From positions 1 to 35,304 of the IMG/VR virus record IMGVR_UViG_3300023223_000768: a stretch of 35,304 nt of DNA; one strand, written 5' to 3'. Position 1 is the stretch's first letter, and each line of letters opens with the position of its first letter. A program made the position numbers and the translations under genes. This stretch comes from a virus. Of the stretch, positions 8,764 to 16,600 are shown piece after piece. The notes below the pieces were generated by a model. That model was not told the DNA's origin, made no database searches, and saw only the letters and a program-made list of their open reading frames with translations.

Positions 8764-9251
8764 AATTTAGGCAATATAGGCATCCAGAGGATCAATTATT
8801 GTTAGCGCCTTTATTTTGGGAGTTTCATTATAATGTCAATGACCAGGACCTTTCGGGGGTTATGCTTATTAGTATTGATGGGATTGATATTCCATATACA
8901 AAAATACAGGTATTTCTGGGAGGTCTTGACTCTGAGCGGTGTAAAATCCAGATGTGCTTTGTAGGGGGTGAGCTTGTCGGATTTTTAATGTATCATGTAC
9001 TATGTAAATGTATCATGTATATTAGAGGACTATATATAGACCGGGTGCATAACAATCGTTTTTTAACGAGGAAAATTATAAACTCGGTAGGGGAACCAAT
9101 TCGGAAGATTATTTTTCAGACAAGAGCAGCAAAAGAGCCTATTTTGATCAAACACATGCCAAAACGCGGGAAGAAAATTTATCAAAATGATAAATTTATA
9201 ACCTGGGAGGTAAATTGGCATGGCTGTAAATCCATTAGCGGCAACATTTGA
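8688..9251 (+). CDS. GNAT-like protein in the T7 gp13 position, 187 aa
   Basis: The fold pattern is that of GCN5-related acetyltransferases: strand 'FRQYR', helix 'EDQLLLAPLFWEFHYN', strands around 'CFVGGELVGFLMY' and 'MYIRGLYID', then the 'R.HNNRFLTRKIINSV' helix where acetyl-CoA pyrophosphate normally binds. The usual Q/RxxGxG/A loop is degenerate, so activity is doubtful. T7-like phages carry GNAT-like internal virion proteins at this position. The ATG at 8688 has GGAG 7-9 bases upstream, which requires a 76-base overlap with the previous gene; the first 25 residues fall in this overlap and look non-conserved. It overlaps the next gene by 32 bases. Confidence 0.68.
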   Translation: MEQRLCVSEEYRSNRSDCNGDLSKVEFRQYRHPEDQLLLAPLFWEFHYNVNDQDLSGVMLISIDGIDIPYTKIQVFLGGLDSERCKIQMCFVGGELVGFLMYHVLCKCIMYIRGLYIDRVHNNRFLTRKIINSVGEPIRKIIFQTRAAKEPILIKHMPKRGKKIYQNDKFITWEVNWHGCKSISGNI

Positions 9252-10032
9252 CCCATTAATATTACCGAGCATTGCTCCACAAATGCCAGTAGATCCAAGG
9301 ACACCAGAACAGATTGCCGTTGATGAAAGCATCGAAAGAGGAAAAGCACTTGGAGAGGAATTCTTCGCTGAAGGCAGTTTTAGAAAGATTGCAGAAAGAG
9401 CCGGTGCAGAAGAACTGGGACAAGTTACAACGCGTGAACAACAGGCCGCTGTAGCAGGGAGAAGATCACAAGACATTGCTGATATCGTAGCTAGACGCCG
9501 CGCACAACTTGGTGGATTCTCACCAGAAGAACAGCAAGCCTTAAGAGAACAAACACTCGGAGCAATAGGTGGAACCGAACAAACAGCCTTAAGACAACTT
9601 AGGGGCGTTTTAGGTGCTCAAGGGGTACGTGGTGGATTAGCAGCAGCACAACAAGCTGATGTTATCACTCAAGCTCAACAGGCTAGAACTCAACTGGAAA
9701 GAGATGTTTTTTTGCAACAGATCGCTGAAAGGCGGCGTGCTCTTGGTGCATTTGAACAAACAGTCACAGGAGCAGAGGCGGGCGAGTTTGGAAGAGAACA
9801 AACAGCACAAGCGGCCTTTGAAGCAATTAGTCAGCAAGTTCGGGGAGAAACACAAGATAAGGTTTTGTTTAATATTCAACAAGAGCAAAGAGAACAATTC
9901 GGACGGCTTGCCACAACGTTTGGCTTTGCTGGATTGGATACAGCGGAAAGAGCATCAGCAGCACAACAGGCATTAGGTGAAAAACAGATCGAAGCAGGTA
10001 TTTCAGCAGCAGAACAGGCTGGTAAAAAGTAA
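9220..10032 (+). CDS. internal virion protein (gp14-like position), 270 aa
   Basis: A GGGAGG site lies about 10 bases before the ATG, inside the end of the GNAT-like gene. After a Pro-rich start, the protein is almost wholly helical and Gln/Ala/Arg-rich, with glycine-containing turns (GAIGGTEQTALRQLRGVLGAQG). This composition is typical of ejection proteins that form the trans-envelope channel in podoviruses. No enzymatic motif is visible. It is followed by an overlapping TAATG start, giving a coupled run of three internal protein genes. Confidence 0.72.
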   Translation: MAVNPLAATFDPLILPSIAPQMPVDPRTPEQIAVDESIERGKALGEEFFAEGSFRKIAERAGAEELGQVTTREQQAAVAGRRSQDIADIVARRRAQLGGFSPEEQQALREQTLGAIGGTEQTALRQLRGVLGAQGVRGGLAAAQQADVITQAQQARTQLERDVFLQQIAERRRALGAFEQTVTGAEAGEFGREQTAQAAFEAISQQVRGETQDKVLFNIQQEQREQFGRLATTFGFAGLDTAERASAAQQALGEKQIEAGISAAEQAGKK

Positions 10033-11216
10033 TGGCAAGAGCAGAAGAAGAAGTATCTGAAACACCAAGAATGGGTGATGTTGCGGCTAGAATTGAAGCT
10101 CTTGGTATACCTCAAGTTAAGTCTGAATTGGAAAAGGCATCAAGAACAAAGTTGACTCCTGAGAGATTAGCTGGCGCAAATGAGATCATCAGAGGCGCCA
10201 CCCTTCTCACTGAAAGAGGTGAAGACCCAACACAATCAACTGGAAGACAGTTGATAATGGCTTCAACCGGAAGAGAACCGAAAATAACAGCAGAAGAAGA
10301 ATCAAATCAGTCAAATCTAGCTAAAGCTTTGATCGGTTTTGGATCAACGATCTTAGGTGCTGCTTTTGGAGGTGCTGCTGGTGGGGCAGTAGGGGCACGG
10401 GCTGGTCTTTCAGGAATTGAGAATATAGAACAACAACAAGAGGCATTAATAATACAAGAACGCGCCGATAAAAAGCTTGAGATATTAGAAAAAGATGCAG
10501 AACAAAAGGCTGCAGAAAAAGCTCAAGAATTCGGATTAAAAAAAGAAGCCTTAGATATTAAAGATAGAGGACTGGCGCTTAAAGAAAAAAAACAGGCTCA
10601 AGATTTTTCATTAGAATTTGTAAAAGCAAGCAAGCAAGCAAGCGGAAGGCAGTTATCTGTTAAAGATGTGTTACTAATACAGCAAGGATCACAAATCCCA
10701 AGAACATTGGATTTTGTTGAAGATACAATTTTAGGTAGCGGTGATATTTTCGGTCCAGTAACGGGACTACTTGCAATCAGTCCATTCGCAACAAAAACCA
10801 AAACCATTCAAGCTGACTTAAAAGCATCAATGCAGCAATTTGGTCGATATATGGAGGCTGGAGTTTTAAGAAAAGAAGACGAGATTAAATATGAAAAAAT
10901 GTTTCCACAAGTCACAGATACACAAGATCTAGCAATAAATAAACTAGCCGTTGTCAGAAGGCTTTTAGTTGCAAAACAAAAAGGTGATTTAGCGGCATTA
11001 AAAAAGGCTGGTTTTGATGTTACTCCTTTTAGGAAATTTGAGGGAGAAGTTATTATTCCTGCTTTTCAAGAACAACCAAGTGGGGGTGGTATTTTAGGTG
11101 GTCAACCTGCTGCCGCTGATGAACCCGATTTAACAACTGTTGATCCAGCACAATTATCCACTGAACAGTTAAATCTCTTAGAGCAACAGTTAGATTCCGA
11201 ATTAGGCGGTAGATAA
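10032..11216 (+). CDS. internal virion / ejection protein, 394 aa
   Basis: It starts by TAATG overlap. A glycine zipper spans about residues 105-130 (GFGSTILGAAFGGAAGG), followed by a long charged coiled coil (about 135-200, QQEALIIQERADKKLEILEKD in part). A central helical domain follows, and the C-terminus is Pro/Ala/Gln-rich. Glycine-zipper membrane segments in otherwise soluble helical proteins are the mark of phage ejection proteins that insert into the host envelope. It has the gp15 position, but sequence similarity to gp15 cannot be judged by eye. Confidence 0.72.
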   Translation: MARAEEEVSETPRMGDVAARIEALGIPQVKSELEKASRTKLTPERLAGANEIIRGATLLTERGEDPTQSTGRQLIMASTGREPKITAEEESNQSNLAKALIGFGSTILGAAFGGAAGGAVGARAGLSGIENIEQQQEALIIQERADKKLEILEKDAEQKAAEKAQEFGLKKEALDIKDRGLALKEKKQAQDFSLEFVKASKQASGRQLSVKDVLLIQQGSQIPRTLDFVEDTILGSGDIFGPVTGLLAISPFATKTKTIQADLKASMQQFGRYMEAGVLRKEDEIKYEKMFPQVTDTQDLAINKLAVVRRLLVAKQKGDLAALKKAGFDVTPFRKFEGEVIIPAFQEQPSGGGILGGQPAAADEPDLTTVDPAQLSTEQLNLLEQQLDSELGGR

Positions 11217-13387
11217 TGGCCAATGGTAATCAGCTAGAACGAATCACACAAAAACAACAGGTTTTAAGAGTCAGGCAAAAACAAGCACAATTAGCCCAAC
11301 CGCCATCTACTACTGCTCAAGATATAGGAGAAGCTGCGATAGCAGGTGTGCGGGGAGCAGTATCTGGAGCTACCTTCGGGCTCTCTCTTGAGGCAGAAGC
11401 AGATATCAGAGCAAGACAAAGAGCAGGCGAAGAAGGTTTGCAACCTGGGTCCCCAAGATTCGGGCCTAACCCCGCATTTGAACAAAGAGTTGCAGAATTA
11501 ACCCCTGCTTTTAGACAAGTAATTGAAGAAGAACAAGCGCGTGCTCCTATTGCTGCAACGGTTGGTGAAATAGCAGGTCTTGTTACACCAGCAGGACCCG
11601 CTGGAGCACTTGCAAGAGCAGGGGGGGCTGCTGTTAGAGCAACAAGAGCGGGAAGGGCAGCAGCAGAGCTTCCAGTAGTAGGCAGAGTGGCAGGACCCGC
11701 TGTTCAGGCTGTAGGAGAAGAGGCGGCGTTAAGTGCAGCAGAAGTTGCAACAGGTAAGGTGACACCAGAGGAGGCGATTACAAGACTCCCTTTAGCTGCG
11801 GGTGCGGGTGCGATTCTTCCAGCAGCAGGTATAGCATTTCGAGGAGTTACAAGAGGAATAAAAGAGATCGGAATCGGGACTTTAGCGACTATTACTGGAA
11901 CTAGAAGAAAATCAATCAAGGAACTCTTTAAAAGAGCAGATGAAGTAGTGGATGTCGAGGACATTGACATCATCAAAGAAAAAGCAAAAAATGCAATTGA
12001 AAAACTAAGGTCTTCAAAAGAAGAAACCATACAAGAAATAGCAGTGGAGGTTTCGGAATCAATCGATCAAGCCTCTCAAGCACTCAGTAATCAAAGCTCA
12101 GAAGCTTTTGACATTCTTTCAAAGAGTGGGAAGACATTTAAGCTCCAAGATGTCTTGTCCTCAATGAATCGAGCATCAAAAGCCCTAACCGGAAGAAGTG
12201 GGCTTGCTGTATCTAATGCCAGAAGTAAACTTAAAAACTTCGTTGATGACGTTCAAGCAACTAAGGCCGTTGATGATAATGGTGAGATTACAGCAGTACA
12301 ACTAAAAGAAATCATACAAGACCTTGATTCTGAAATAGGGGAGGTTAGTATAGCGATGGGTGGAAAGCCCACAAGAACCGAAAGCACACTCTTTGCTGCC
12401 AGGAAAAACATTGATAATTTCCTAAAGAGTCCAAAAACAGGTGTACCTAAATACGCGGAAATAATGTCCTCTGTTTCTTCTCAAACCAGATGGATAAAAG
12501 AAATCTCAAAAGAATTGGGAACCCCTAAAAAAGTACTCAGTGCTGTCGAGCGCGCTGGTAAACCCATAAAATCAGAAGCAGATAGAAAGCTTCTAGACAT
12601 TGCAGCTAAAAATAATATCAGTCTTGACAGAGTACAAAAAGCAAAAGAAGTCACTGATTTTTTCCAGAGTTGGAATGATCTTAATTTTTCTGATCGTTTC
12701 GGAAGACTTGTAAGTAGAACCACAGAACAGAACAAAAAAATACTACTCACATTGGAAAATGTTAGCGACACAAAGTTTGCAGCAATGGCTGATCGCTTAA
12801 GACTATTGTCTGAATTCGACCAGGAACTTTTAAGAGCATCATCTGAGAATGTAAACCTTTGGACATTTTTAACAGCCGGAAGTTTGCTTGGCTTAGGAGG
12901 AGGAGCAACCGGTGTTGGATTCGGTGGTGCAGGTGGTGCGATGTTGGGGATTATGATTAGACGTTTCGGGCCAAGGACTGCTAAGAATATGATATTAGGA
13001 GTTGCAAAAATAAAAGGGATTCCAACGGTTAGAAAAATAAACAATCTTATTGACATTCCTCCTGAAGGAAGGAAGTTTTTAGCTGATAGCTTCAAACGAT
13101 CTTTTACAAGAGAAGATGAAAACCCAGTAGAAATACCGCTAGAAAAACGAGCCGAGATGAGAAGGGAAATTGAAATATCAGATAGCATTACTAATATTGA
13201 AAAAGCACAAATGCTAAGAGATTTAAATGACACGAGCAGAGTAAAAAACATTGACAAATTAATATTTAGTGGAGAAAAAATAGAACCAAAAACACCGGAA
13301 AGGTTTTTCAGGAAAAAAAGCACACCCGTTAGACGAATGGATGAGGTTACTGACTTTGTTGAAAATAGAAGGGAATCAGAGATTTAA
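11216..13387 (+). CDS. large internal virion / ejection protein, 723 aa
   Basis: It starts by TAATG overlap and ends by TAATG overlap with the endolysin. Residues about 30-50 and 115-210 are Ala/Gly-rich hydrophobic stretches with zipper spacing; a second zipper lies at about 545-580 (LLGLGGGATGVGFGGAGG). The rest is charged helix. It resembles the DNA-ejection motor protein class (T7 gp16 position), but no lytic transglycosylase domain is seen at the N-terminus. The separate NlpC/P60 gene next door may supply the peptidoglycan-cutting activity. Confidence 0.72.
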   Translation: MANGNQLERITQKQQVLRVRQKQAQLAQPPSTTAQDIGEAAIAGVRGAVSGATFGLSLEAEADIRARQRAGEEGLQPGSPRFGPNPAFEQRVAELTPAFRQVIEEEQARAPIAATVGEIAGLVTPAGPAGALARAGGAAVRATRAGRAAAELPVVGRVAGPAVQAVGEEAALSAAEVATGKVTPEEAITRLPLAAGAGAILPAAGIAFRGVTRGIKEIGIGTLATITGTRRKSIKELFKRADEVVDVEDIDIIKEKAKNAIEKLRSSKEETIQEIAVEVSESIDQASQALSNQSSEAFDILSKSGKTFKLQDVLSSMNRASKALTGRSGLAVSNARSKLKNFVDDVQATKAVDDNGEITAVQLKEIIQDLDSEIGEVSIAMGGKPTRTESTLFAARKNIDNFLKSPKTGVPKYAEIMSSVSSQTRWIKEISKELGTPKKVLSAVERAGKPIKSEADRKLLDIAAKNNISLDRVQKAKEVTDFFQSWNDLNFSDRFGRLVSRTTEQNKKILLTLENVSDTKFAAMADRLRLLSEFDQELLRASSENVNLWTFLTAGSLLGLGGGATGVGFGGAGGAMLGIMIRRFGPRTAKNMILGVAKIKGIPTVRKINNLIDIPPEGRKFLADSFKRSFTREDENPVEIPLEKRAEMRREIEISDSITNIEKAQMLRDLNDTSRVKNIDKLIFSGEKIEPKTPERFFRKKSTPVRRMDEVTDFVENRRESEI

Positions 13388-13836
13388 TGAGTCTTGTAGA
13401 TGTAAAAGAAGCCTCATTTCATTATCTAGGCATCCCTTACATATGGGGAGGCAACAATGCTTTACAGGGTTTTGATTGTTCTGGTTTTGTTCAATGTATC
13501 TTAGACATGGCAGGAGCAGACCCAAGGGGAGATCAAACAGCACAAGCTCTTTTTGATTATTTCTCTAAAAATGGATCATGGAACGCACATGGTCTTGGTG
13601 CATTGGCTTTTTATGGCGCAGCAACTCCTAAGATCACACATGTGGGATGGTGTATCAATAAAAGTCAAATGATTGAAGCAGGAGGAGGAGACTCCACAAC
13701 TAAAACAAAAAAAGATGCTGCAAAACGCGGCGCTATGGTTAGAATTAAGCTAATAAAGGCGAGATCAGATTTACAGGCAATAATCATGCCTAGTTATGTA
13801 AAACTAGGCCATTTTGGAGGTGTTCAATGGACGTAA
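13387..13836 (+). CDS. NlpC/P60 family cysteine peptidase, probable endolysin, 149 aa
   Basis: NlpC/P60 enzymes cut gamma-D-Glu/diamino-acid bonds in peptidoglycan stems. The motif 'GFDCSGFVQ' places the catalytic Cys at residue 31, and 'ITHVGW' gives the catalytic His at residue 85. The usual 'MIEA' strand follows at about 95-98, near where the third polar residue lies. The 'YLGIPYIWGGNN' lead-in is standard for the family. The protein is a bare catalytic domain with no signal peptide or cell-wall-binding part, as in Gram-negative phage endolysins that need a holin. It could instead be virion-borne, given its coupling to the ejection protein gene. Confidence 0.9.
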   Translation: MSLVDVKEASFHYLGIPYIWGGNNALQGFDCSGFVQCILDMAGADPRGDQTAQALFDYFSKNGSWNAHGLGALAFYGAATPKITHVGWCINKSQMIEAGGGDSTTKTKKDAAKRGAMVRIKLIKARSDLQAIIMPSYVKLGHFGGVQWT

Positions 13837-13991
13837 TTAATTGGATTCTAGCGAATTGGATGGAGATGTTGGGGGCTTTCCAGGCTACAATGCTTGCAGT
13901 CATTGCAGTATCCGCATTGATTCCTGGTAAAGAACCTGAGAAAACATTGCAGAAAATAGTAGATTTTGTGAAACAATTCTCTAAAAAATGA
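13827..13991 (+). CDS. candidate holin, single-span membrane protein, 54 aa
   Basis: This short gene starts with ATG at 13827, 6 bases after GGAGG, overlapping the endolysin end by 10 bases and the next gene by ATGA. The product has a polar N-terminus with two Trp, a hydrophobic stretch at about residues 15-33 (LGAFQATMLAVIAVSALIP), then a Lys-rich tail. Size, single span, charged tail and position right after the endolysin fit a small holin. A structural membrane peptide is the alternative. Confidence 0.65.
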   Translation: MDVINWILANWMEMLGAFQATMLAVIAVSALIPGKEPEKTLQKIVDFVKQFSKK

Positions 13992-14200
13992 AGATGATAG
14001 CTGATTTTATCTTAAAGATCCCTCTTCTATATGAATTGTTTAAAGCAGTTTCTAGGTTCATTTCAGAGGCGACAAAGGGATCGACAAAAAAATACCTTGA
14101 GGATGCGACAAAAGTATTCAATGATTTAAATAATGCAGAAACAAAAACAGCCAAAAAGAAAGCCGCTAAAAAAATTAGAGATCTTATTAAGCGTCTTTAG
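13988..14200 (+). CDS. small basic amphipathic protein, 70 aa, lysis cassette
   Basis: It overlaps the candidate holin by ATGA. Residues 5-22 (ADFILKIPLLYELFKAVS) form an amphipathic to weakly hydrophobic helix; the rest is strongly basic with 'KTAKKKAAKKIRDLIKRL' at the end. The last 68 bases are shared, in another frame, with the lipoprotein gene. Membrane association in the lysis cassette is likely, but the precise role is unknown. Confidence 0.65.
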   Translation: MKMIADFILKIPLLYELFKAVSRFISEATKGSTKKYLEDATKVFNDLNNAETKTAKKKAAKKIRDLIKRL

Positions 14201-14387
14201 TATGTTCTTTGTGACTGCGTGCGCAACAACAAAAGGGCCGCCTCCTGATGTGCCTCTGTGCATACATTCCTTTCAGGATGGCGGCTTTATTTGTGATAGT
14301 AAGTTCTTGTTGCCTCATGAAGCTGATGGTGTGGTCTGTTTAGAAGCTCAACATTTTCATACTTTGCTGCAATACTGCAAACAATGA
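14133..14387 (+). CDS. candidate outer-membrane spanin (Rz1-like lipoprotein), 84 aa
   Basis: The N-terminus is a lipoprotein signal: a basic n-region (KQPKRKPLKK), a hydrophobic core (ILLSVFSMFFVT), and a lipobox VTAC with Cys at residue 30, followed by ATTKG and a short Pro run (PPPDVP). No later start codon keeps the signal peptide, so the 68-base overlap with the upstream gene is accepted, much as Rz1 genes lie within Rz. The mature part is short with four more Cys, unusual for Rz1. The next gene is a membrane coiled-coil protein, giving a plausible pair in reversed order. Confidence 0.6.
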   Translation: MQKQKQPKRKPLKKLEILLSVFSMFFVTACATTKGPPPDVPLCIHSFQDGGFICDSKFLLPHEADGVVCLEAQHFHTLLQYCKQ

Positions 14388-14644
14388 AAGGCGAGAAGCC
14401 AATGCAAAAACGGGTGAGTACAATTTTAATCATTGGCATAGCGGTAAATTCTGCTATTTTTACAGCGCTTGTTTATGCTCATTCTAATTTTATAACTATT
14501 AGGGAAAAAGAAGACATCATTAGGAGATTAGACCGCATTGAAAACAAACTTGATAAAGTCATTGGGAATAGTCAAAGAATCTCAGATTCAAAATCAAATA
14601 TTAGAGTATCTAGCTTTAAAAAAGATCTACTGTTGGAGAACTAA
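14384..14644 (+). CDS. candidate inner-membrane spanin, 86 aa
   Basis: One membrane span near the N-terminus (STILIIGIAVNSAIFTALVYA) is followed by a charged coiled coil (EKEDIIRRLDRIENKLDKVI), the layout of an i-spanin anchored in the inner membrane with a periplasmic coiled coil. Two starts are possible: ATG at 14384 overlapping the lipoprotein stop, or ATG at 14402, giving 80 residues. The last 107 bases overlap the nuclease gene. Function is inferred from topology and the neighbouring endolysin and lipoprotein. Confidence 0.6.
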   Translation: MKGEKPMQKRVSTILIIGIAVNSAIFTALVYAHSNFITIREKEDIIRRLDRIENKLDKVIGNSQRISDSKSNIRVSSFKKDLLLEN

Positions 14645-14903
14645 CAATACACCTATTTACGATAAAAGCCGAGGCCGATATAGAGCAATGCCTAAGTTTT
14701 GTAAAAAGGGTGTTGCTGATATCTTGGGTTGCTTGGACGATGGAGCATGGTTAGCAATAGAAGTTAAAAAACCAAAGAGTTATCCAACAAAAGATCAACG
14801 CGAGTTTTTGACACAAATCAGAAAAAGAGGAGGAGTAGCCTTTGTGGCTCGTTCTCTTGAGGAAGTCATGCAGTGGTGGGCTTCTTACCAAAACCAGCCT
14901 TAA
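14538..14903 (+). CDS. VRR-NUC domain nuclease, 121 aa
   Basis: This is a small stand-alone VRR-NUC (PD-(D/E)XK superfamily) protein. An N-terminal helix begins at Glu14 (ESQIQNQI), and the catalytic core is 'GVADILG' with Asp61 followed by 'AIEVKKP' with Glu75 and Lys77. 'TKDQREFLTQIRKRGGVAFVA' segments and a final helix are also family features. The start is TTG at 14538, about 10 bases after AGGAGA, and is needed to keep the Glu14 helix, so the gene overlaps the candidate spanin by 107 bases. Phage VRR-NUC proteins act in DNA processing or junction resolution; the exact substrate is unknown. Its 3' end overlaps the convergent gene by 38 bases. Confidence 0.88.
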   Translation: MKTNLIKSLGIVKESQIQNQILEYLALKKIYCWRTNNTPIYDKSRGRYRAMPKFCKKGVADILGCLDDGAWLAIEVKKPKSYPTKDQREFLTQIRKRGGVAFVARSLEEVMQWWASYQNQP

Positions 14904-15078
14904 AGGCCATGACAGCCGCATCTATCGCCTTTTTTGGCTGTTCTGTGTCTATATACCCTGACCCGTGACAAAGAGTACATGTTTTAAACTTACTTTGTGT
15001 GTCGGTTCTAATGACCCTTAATTCACTTGATATTTTCTTACTGAGTCTGCAACTAGGGCAGGGCGTTCTATTTGTCAT
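14866..15078 (-). CDS. small zinc-ribbon protein, 70 aa
   Basis: The sequence 'CPSC' is followed about 25 residues later by 'CTLCHGSGYID', a pair of CxxC knuckles of DnaJ-cysteine-rich type that should bind zinc. The start chosen is ATG at 15078, which gives an 11-base overlap with the upstream gene; ATGs at 15090 and 15093 are alternatives and none has a clear ribosome site. A longer frame to 15201 adds a hydrophobic segment, but it lies wholly inside the upstream gene and is rejected. Last gene of the leftward block. Confidence 0.6.
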   Translation of the reverse strand: MTNRTPCPSCRLSKKISSELRVIRTDTQSKFKTCTLCHGSGYIDTEQPKKAIDAAVMAFKAGFGKKPTTA

Positions 15079-15322
15079 TTTTAACGTCATCATATTCAAA
15101 GCGTTGAAGGAAAGCGCAATAAACAGTAGTATTATTACCGTTATCGCTGTCGCTGTCATCCAGTGATACATTGGTATGAATAGAATAAACAGACCATCCA
15201 TCGAGACTTACGTCATTTATTTCTCTACATAAATCATCACTAGAAAAAGATTCTACTGAAGCAAATTTCATATGTCCAAATGGTCCAATCTGCACGCCTT
15301 TATCCATTGACTTGTCTGTCAT
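15068..15322 (-). CDS. DUF4177-like small protein, 84 aa
   Basis: The layout 'MKFASVESFSSDDLCREINDVSLDGWSVYSIH' in short blocks, then an acidic loop, then 'TVYCAFLQRFE', matches the DUF4177-type alpha/beta fold (helix, 'GW.V.S' strand, 'YCAFL.R' strand). AGAGGA precedes the ATG at a normal distance. No biochemical role is known for this family. It overlaps the upstream gene by 23 bases. Confidence 0.65.
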   Translation of the reverse strand: MTDKSMDKGVQIGPFGHMKFASVESFSSDDLCREINDVSLDGWSVYSIHTNVSLDDSDSDNGNNTTVYCAFLQRFEYDDVKNDK

Positions 15323-15614
15323 AAATAGATCCTCTTTTCCTTTTATTAGGTTTTGATTGAGGTACTGGGTCTGCCTGTACTTCTAGTCCGTTATTAGCAA
15401 AGAAGACTTCTTTATCAGGATGAGCCTCAAAGTTAGTATAGGCTCTTGCTTCTGAGGTGAACTTCTCTCTTAGCCTTCTTCTATTCTCGTTTGATTCTCT
15501 GTGATATTTCTCATAAAAAAGAGACTCAAGTCTAGCTGTTTTTATATTGGTGTCTCTGTCTTTAGTCCACCAATAATGGAGGTCTTTGACTGCATTCATA
15601 TATGGAATCGGCAT
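15300..15614 (-). CDS. hypothetical protein, 104 aa, directly after the SSAP gene
   Basis: A TAGGAG site lies before the ATG. The protein is charged, rich in Arg, Lys and Glu in its middle (NENRRRLREKFTSEARAY), with a tryptophan pair near the start and a basic C-terminus (KPNKRKRGSIYD). A nucleic-acid-binding role would suit the composition and the neighbouring recombination gene, but no motif proves it. Confidence 0.7.
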   Translation of the reverse strand: MPIPYMNAVKDLHYWWTKDRDTNIKTARLESLFYEKYHRESNENRRRLREKFTSEARAYTNFEAHPDKEVFFANNGLEVQADPVPQSKPNKRKRGSIYDRQVNG

Positions 15615-15622
15615 AATATCTC

Positions 15623-16441
15623 CTAATTTAATCCAAAATCATTCATTTCGGCATTGGCATCTTGTGGACTGCGATGAAGGATGACACCAGTGATTTCATC
15701 CAATTGATTAAGGCTAAGTTGATCTGTCCTAAGAAGACCAAATCTTTTTTTCATAAAATCTTTAACGTCTTTTGCTTCCCACTTGCTTTTTTTGACCATC
15801 TGAAAAAAATCAAAAAGTTGTGTCTTGGTTGGAATGGTTTCCTCTTTATCCTTAACTTCTTTGGTGTATCCCTTCCGGTCAAGAGGTGACGCAGTTTTTT
15901 TGTTAGATTTGGTTTTGGTTTTAGCAACCGGTTGGTCGCTTTTTGGTCTCTCAACCGGAAGGAACTTTTTATCCATTTTGGGCTTTAACCAATGAACCCA
16001 TTTATTGTCAATCTCGACAGAAGACGATGCTTCTTGTTTATTCTGTGTTATTTTAGCGAAAGTTCTAGGTACTTTATATAAATAACGGCCAATACCCCAA
16101 GAACTTCCAACTCTTACTTTTGATTTAGATTGAGCGCCTTTGAATCCTTCGATTTTAGTTTCAGAAGCACCGTCTGTTTTTTGGGCCATAGTTTTTGATT
16201 CTGGTTCTATAAGAACGAGATGACAAAGCATTCCGTTTGTGCATTCTGTTGAATTTGTAGATGATCCCCAAAGACCCACTACTTCATCTAAACGATCTTC
16301 AACGGCACGTGCATCAACATAAGGTACAACCTGAACCCAAGGCCCTTTAGCTGAAGATCCTGATCGCAACACTCTCCACAAGACATCTTCTTCTGGAAAT
16401 GGTGCCTTAAGTTTTGCTTCTGCTTCTCTACCAATTATCAT
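15623..16441 (-). CDS. Rad52-family single-strand annealing protein, 272 aa
   Basis: These proteins coat ssDNA and anneal complementary strands during phage recombination. The N-terminal domain carries the family signature: 'LKAPFPEEDVLWRV' (residues 11-24), 'YVDARAVEDRLDEV' (41-54) and 'DGASETKIEGFKG' then 'SSWGIGRYLYKVP' (about 90-125). The middle is a Lys/Ser-rich linker, and residues about 205-260 form a helical C-terminal module. AGGGG precedes the ATG. In other phages the expected partners are an exonuclease and SSB; SSB is present at 21990-22367. The gene lies downstream of a terminator, so it may have its own promoter. Confidence 0.88.
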   Translation of the reverse strand: MIIGREAEAKLKAPFPEEDVLWRVLRSGSSAKGPWVQVVPYVDARAVEDRLDEVVGLWGSSTNSTECTNGMLCHLVLIEPESKTMAQKTDGASETKIEGFKGAQSKSKVRVGSSWGIGRYLYKVPRTFAKITQNKQEASSSVEIDNKWVHWLKPKMDKKFLPVERPKSDQPVAKTKTKSNKKTASPLDRKGYTKEVKDKEETIPTKTQLFDFFQMVKKSKWEAKDVKDFMKKRFGLLRTDQLSLNQLDEITGVILHRSPQDANAEMNDFGLN

Positions 16442-16513
16442 GATTGTAACCCCTGCTTCACTAGAATTAATTGATCTTGAGATAGGGATTAATCAATAAA
16501 AAAAAAGCAGTCA

Positions 16514-16551
16514 ATAAAAAAAGACAGACCTCATCCCTGAAATCTGTCTTT
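16514..16551 (-). terminator. rho-independent terminator (leftward)
   Basis: A perfect 9-bp inverted repeat, AAAGACAGA at 16520-16528 and TCTGTCTTT at 16543-16551, has a 14-base loop. On the minus strand it is followed by a run of T (plus-strand A run to 16516). It lies between the 52-aa gene ending at 16601 and the SSAP gene, so it should reduce or separate leftward transcription into the recombination genes. Confidence 0.75.
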
Positions 16552-16600
16552 AAATGATATCGGTTTGAATCAATCTTTCGATCAATCCATGTGATTTATT

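Noticed and set aside
8740-8770. Programmed -1 frameshift joining the 8416-8763 and 8688-9251 frames
   Set aside because: No slippery heptamer is present at the overlap, and the second gene has its own ATG with GGAG.
15079-15201. Membrane-span extension of the zinc-ribbon gene
   Set aside because: It lies inside the DUF4177-like gene in another frame, and the hydrophobic sequence is explained by that gene's codons.
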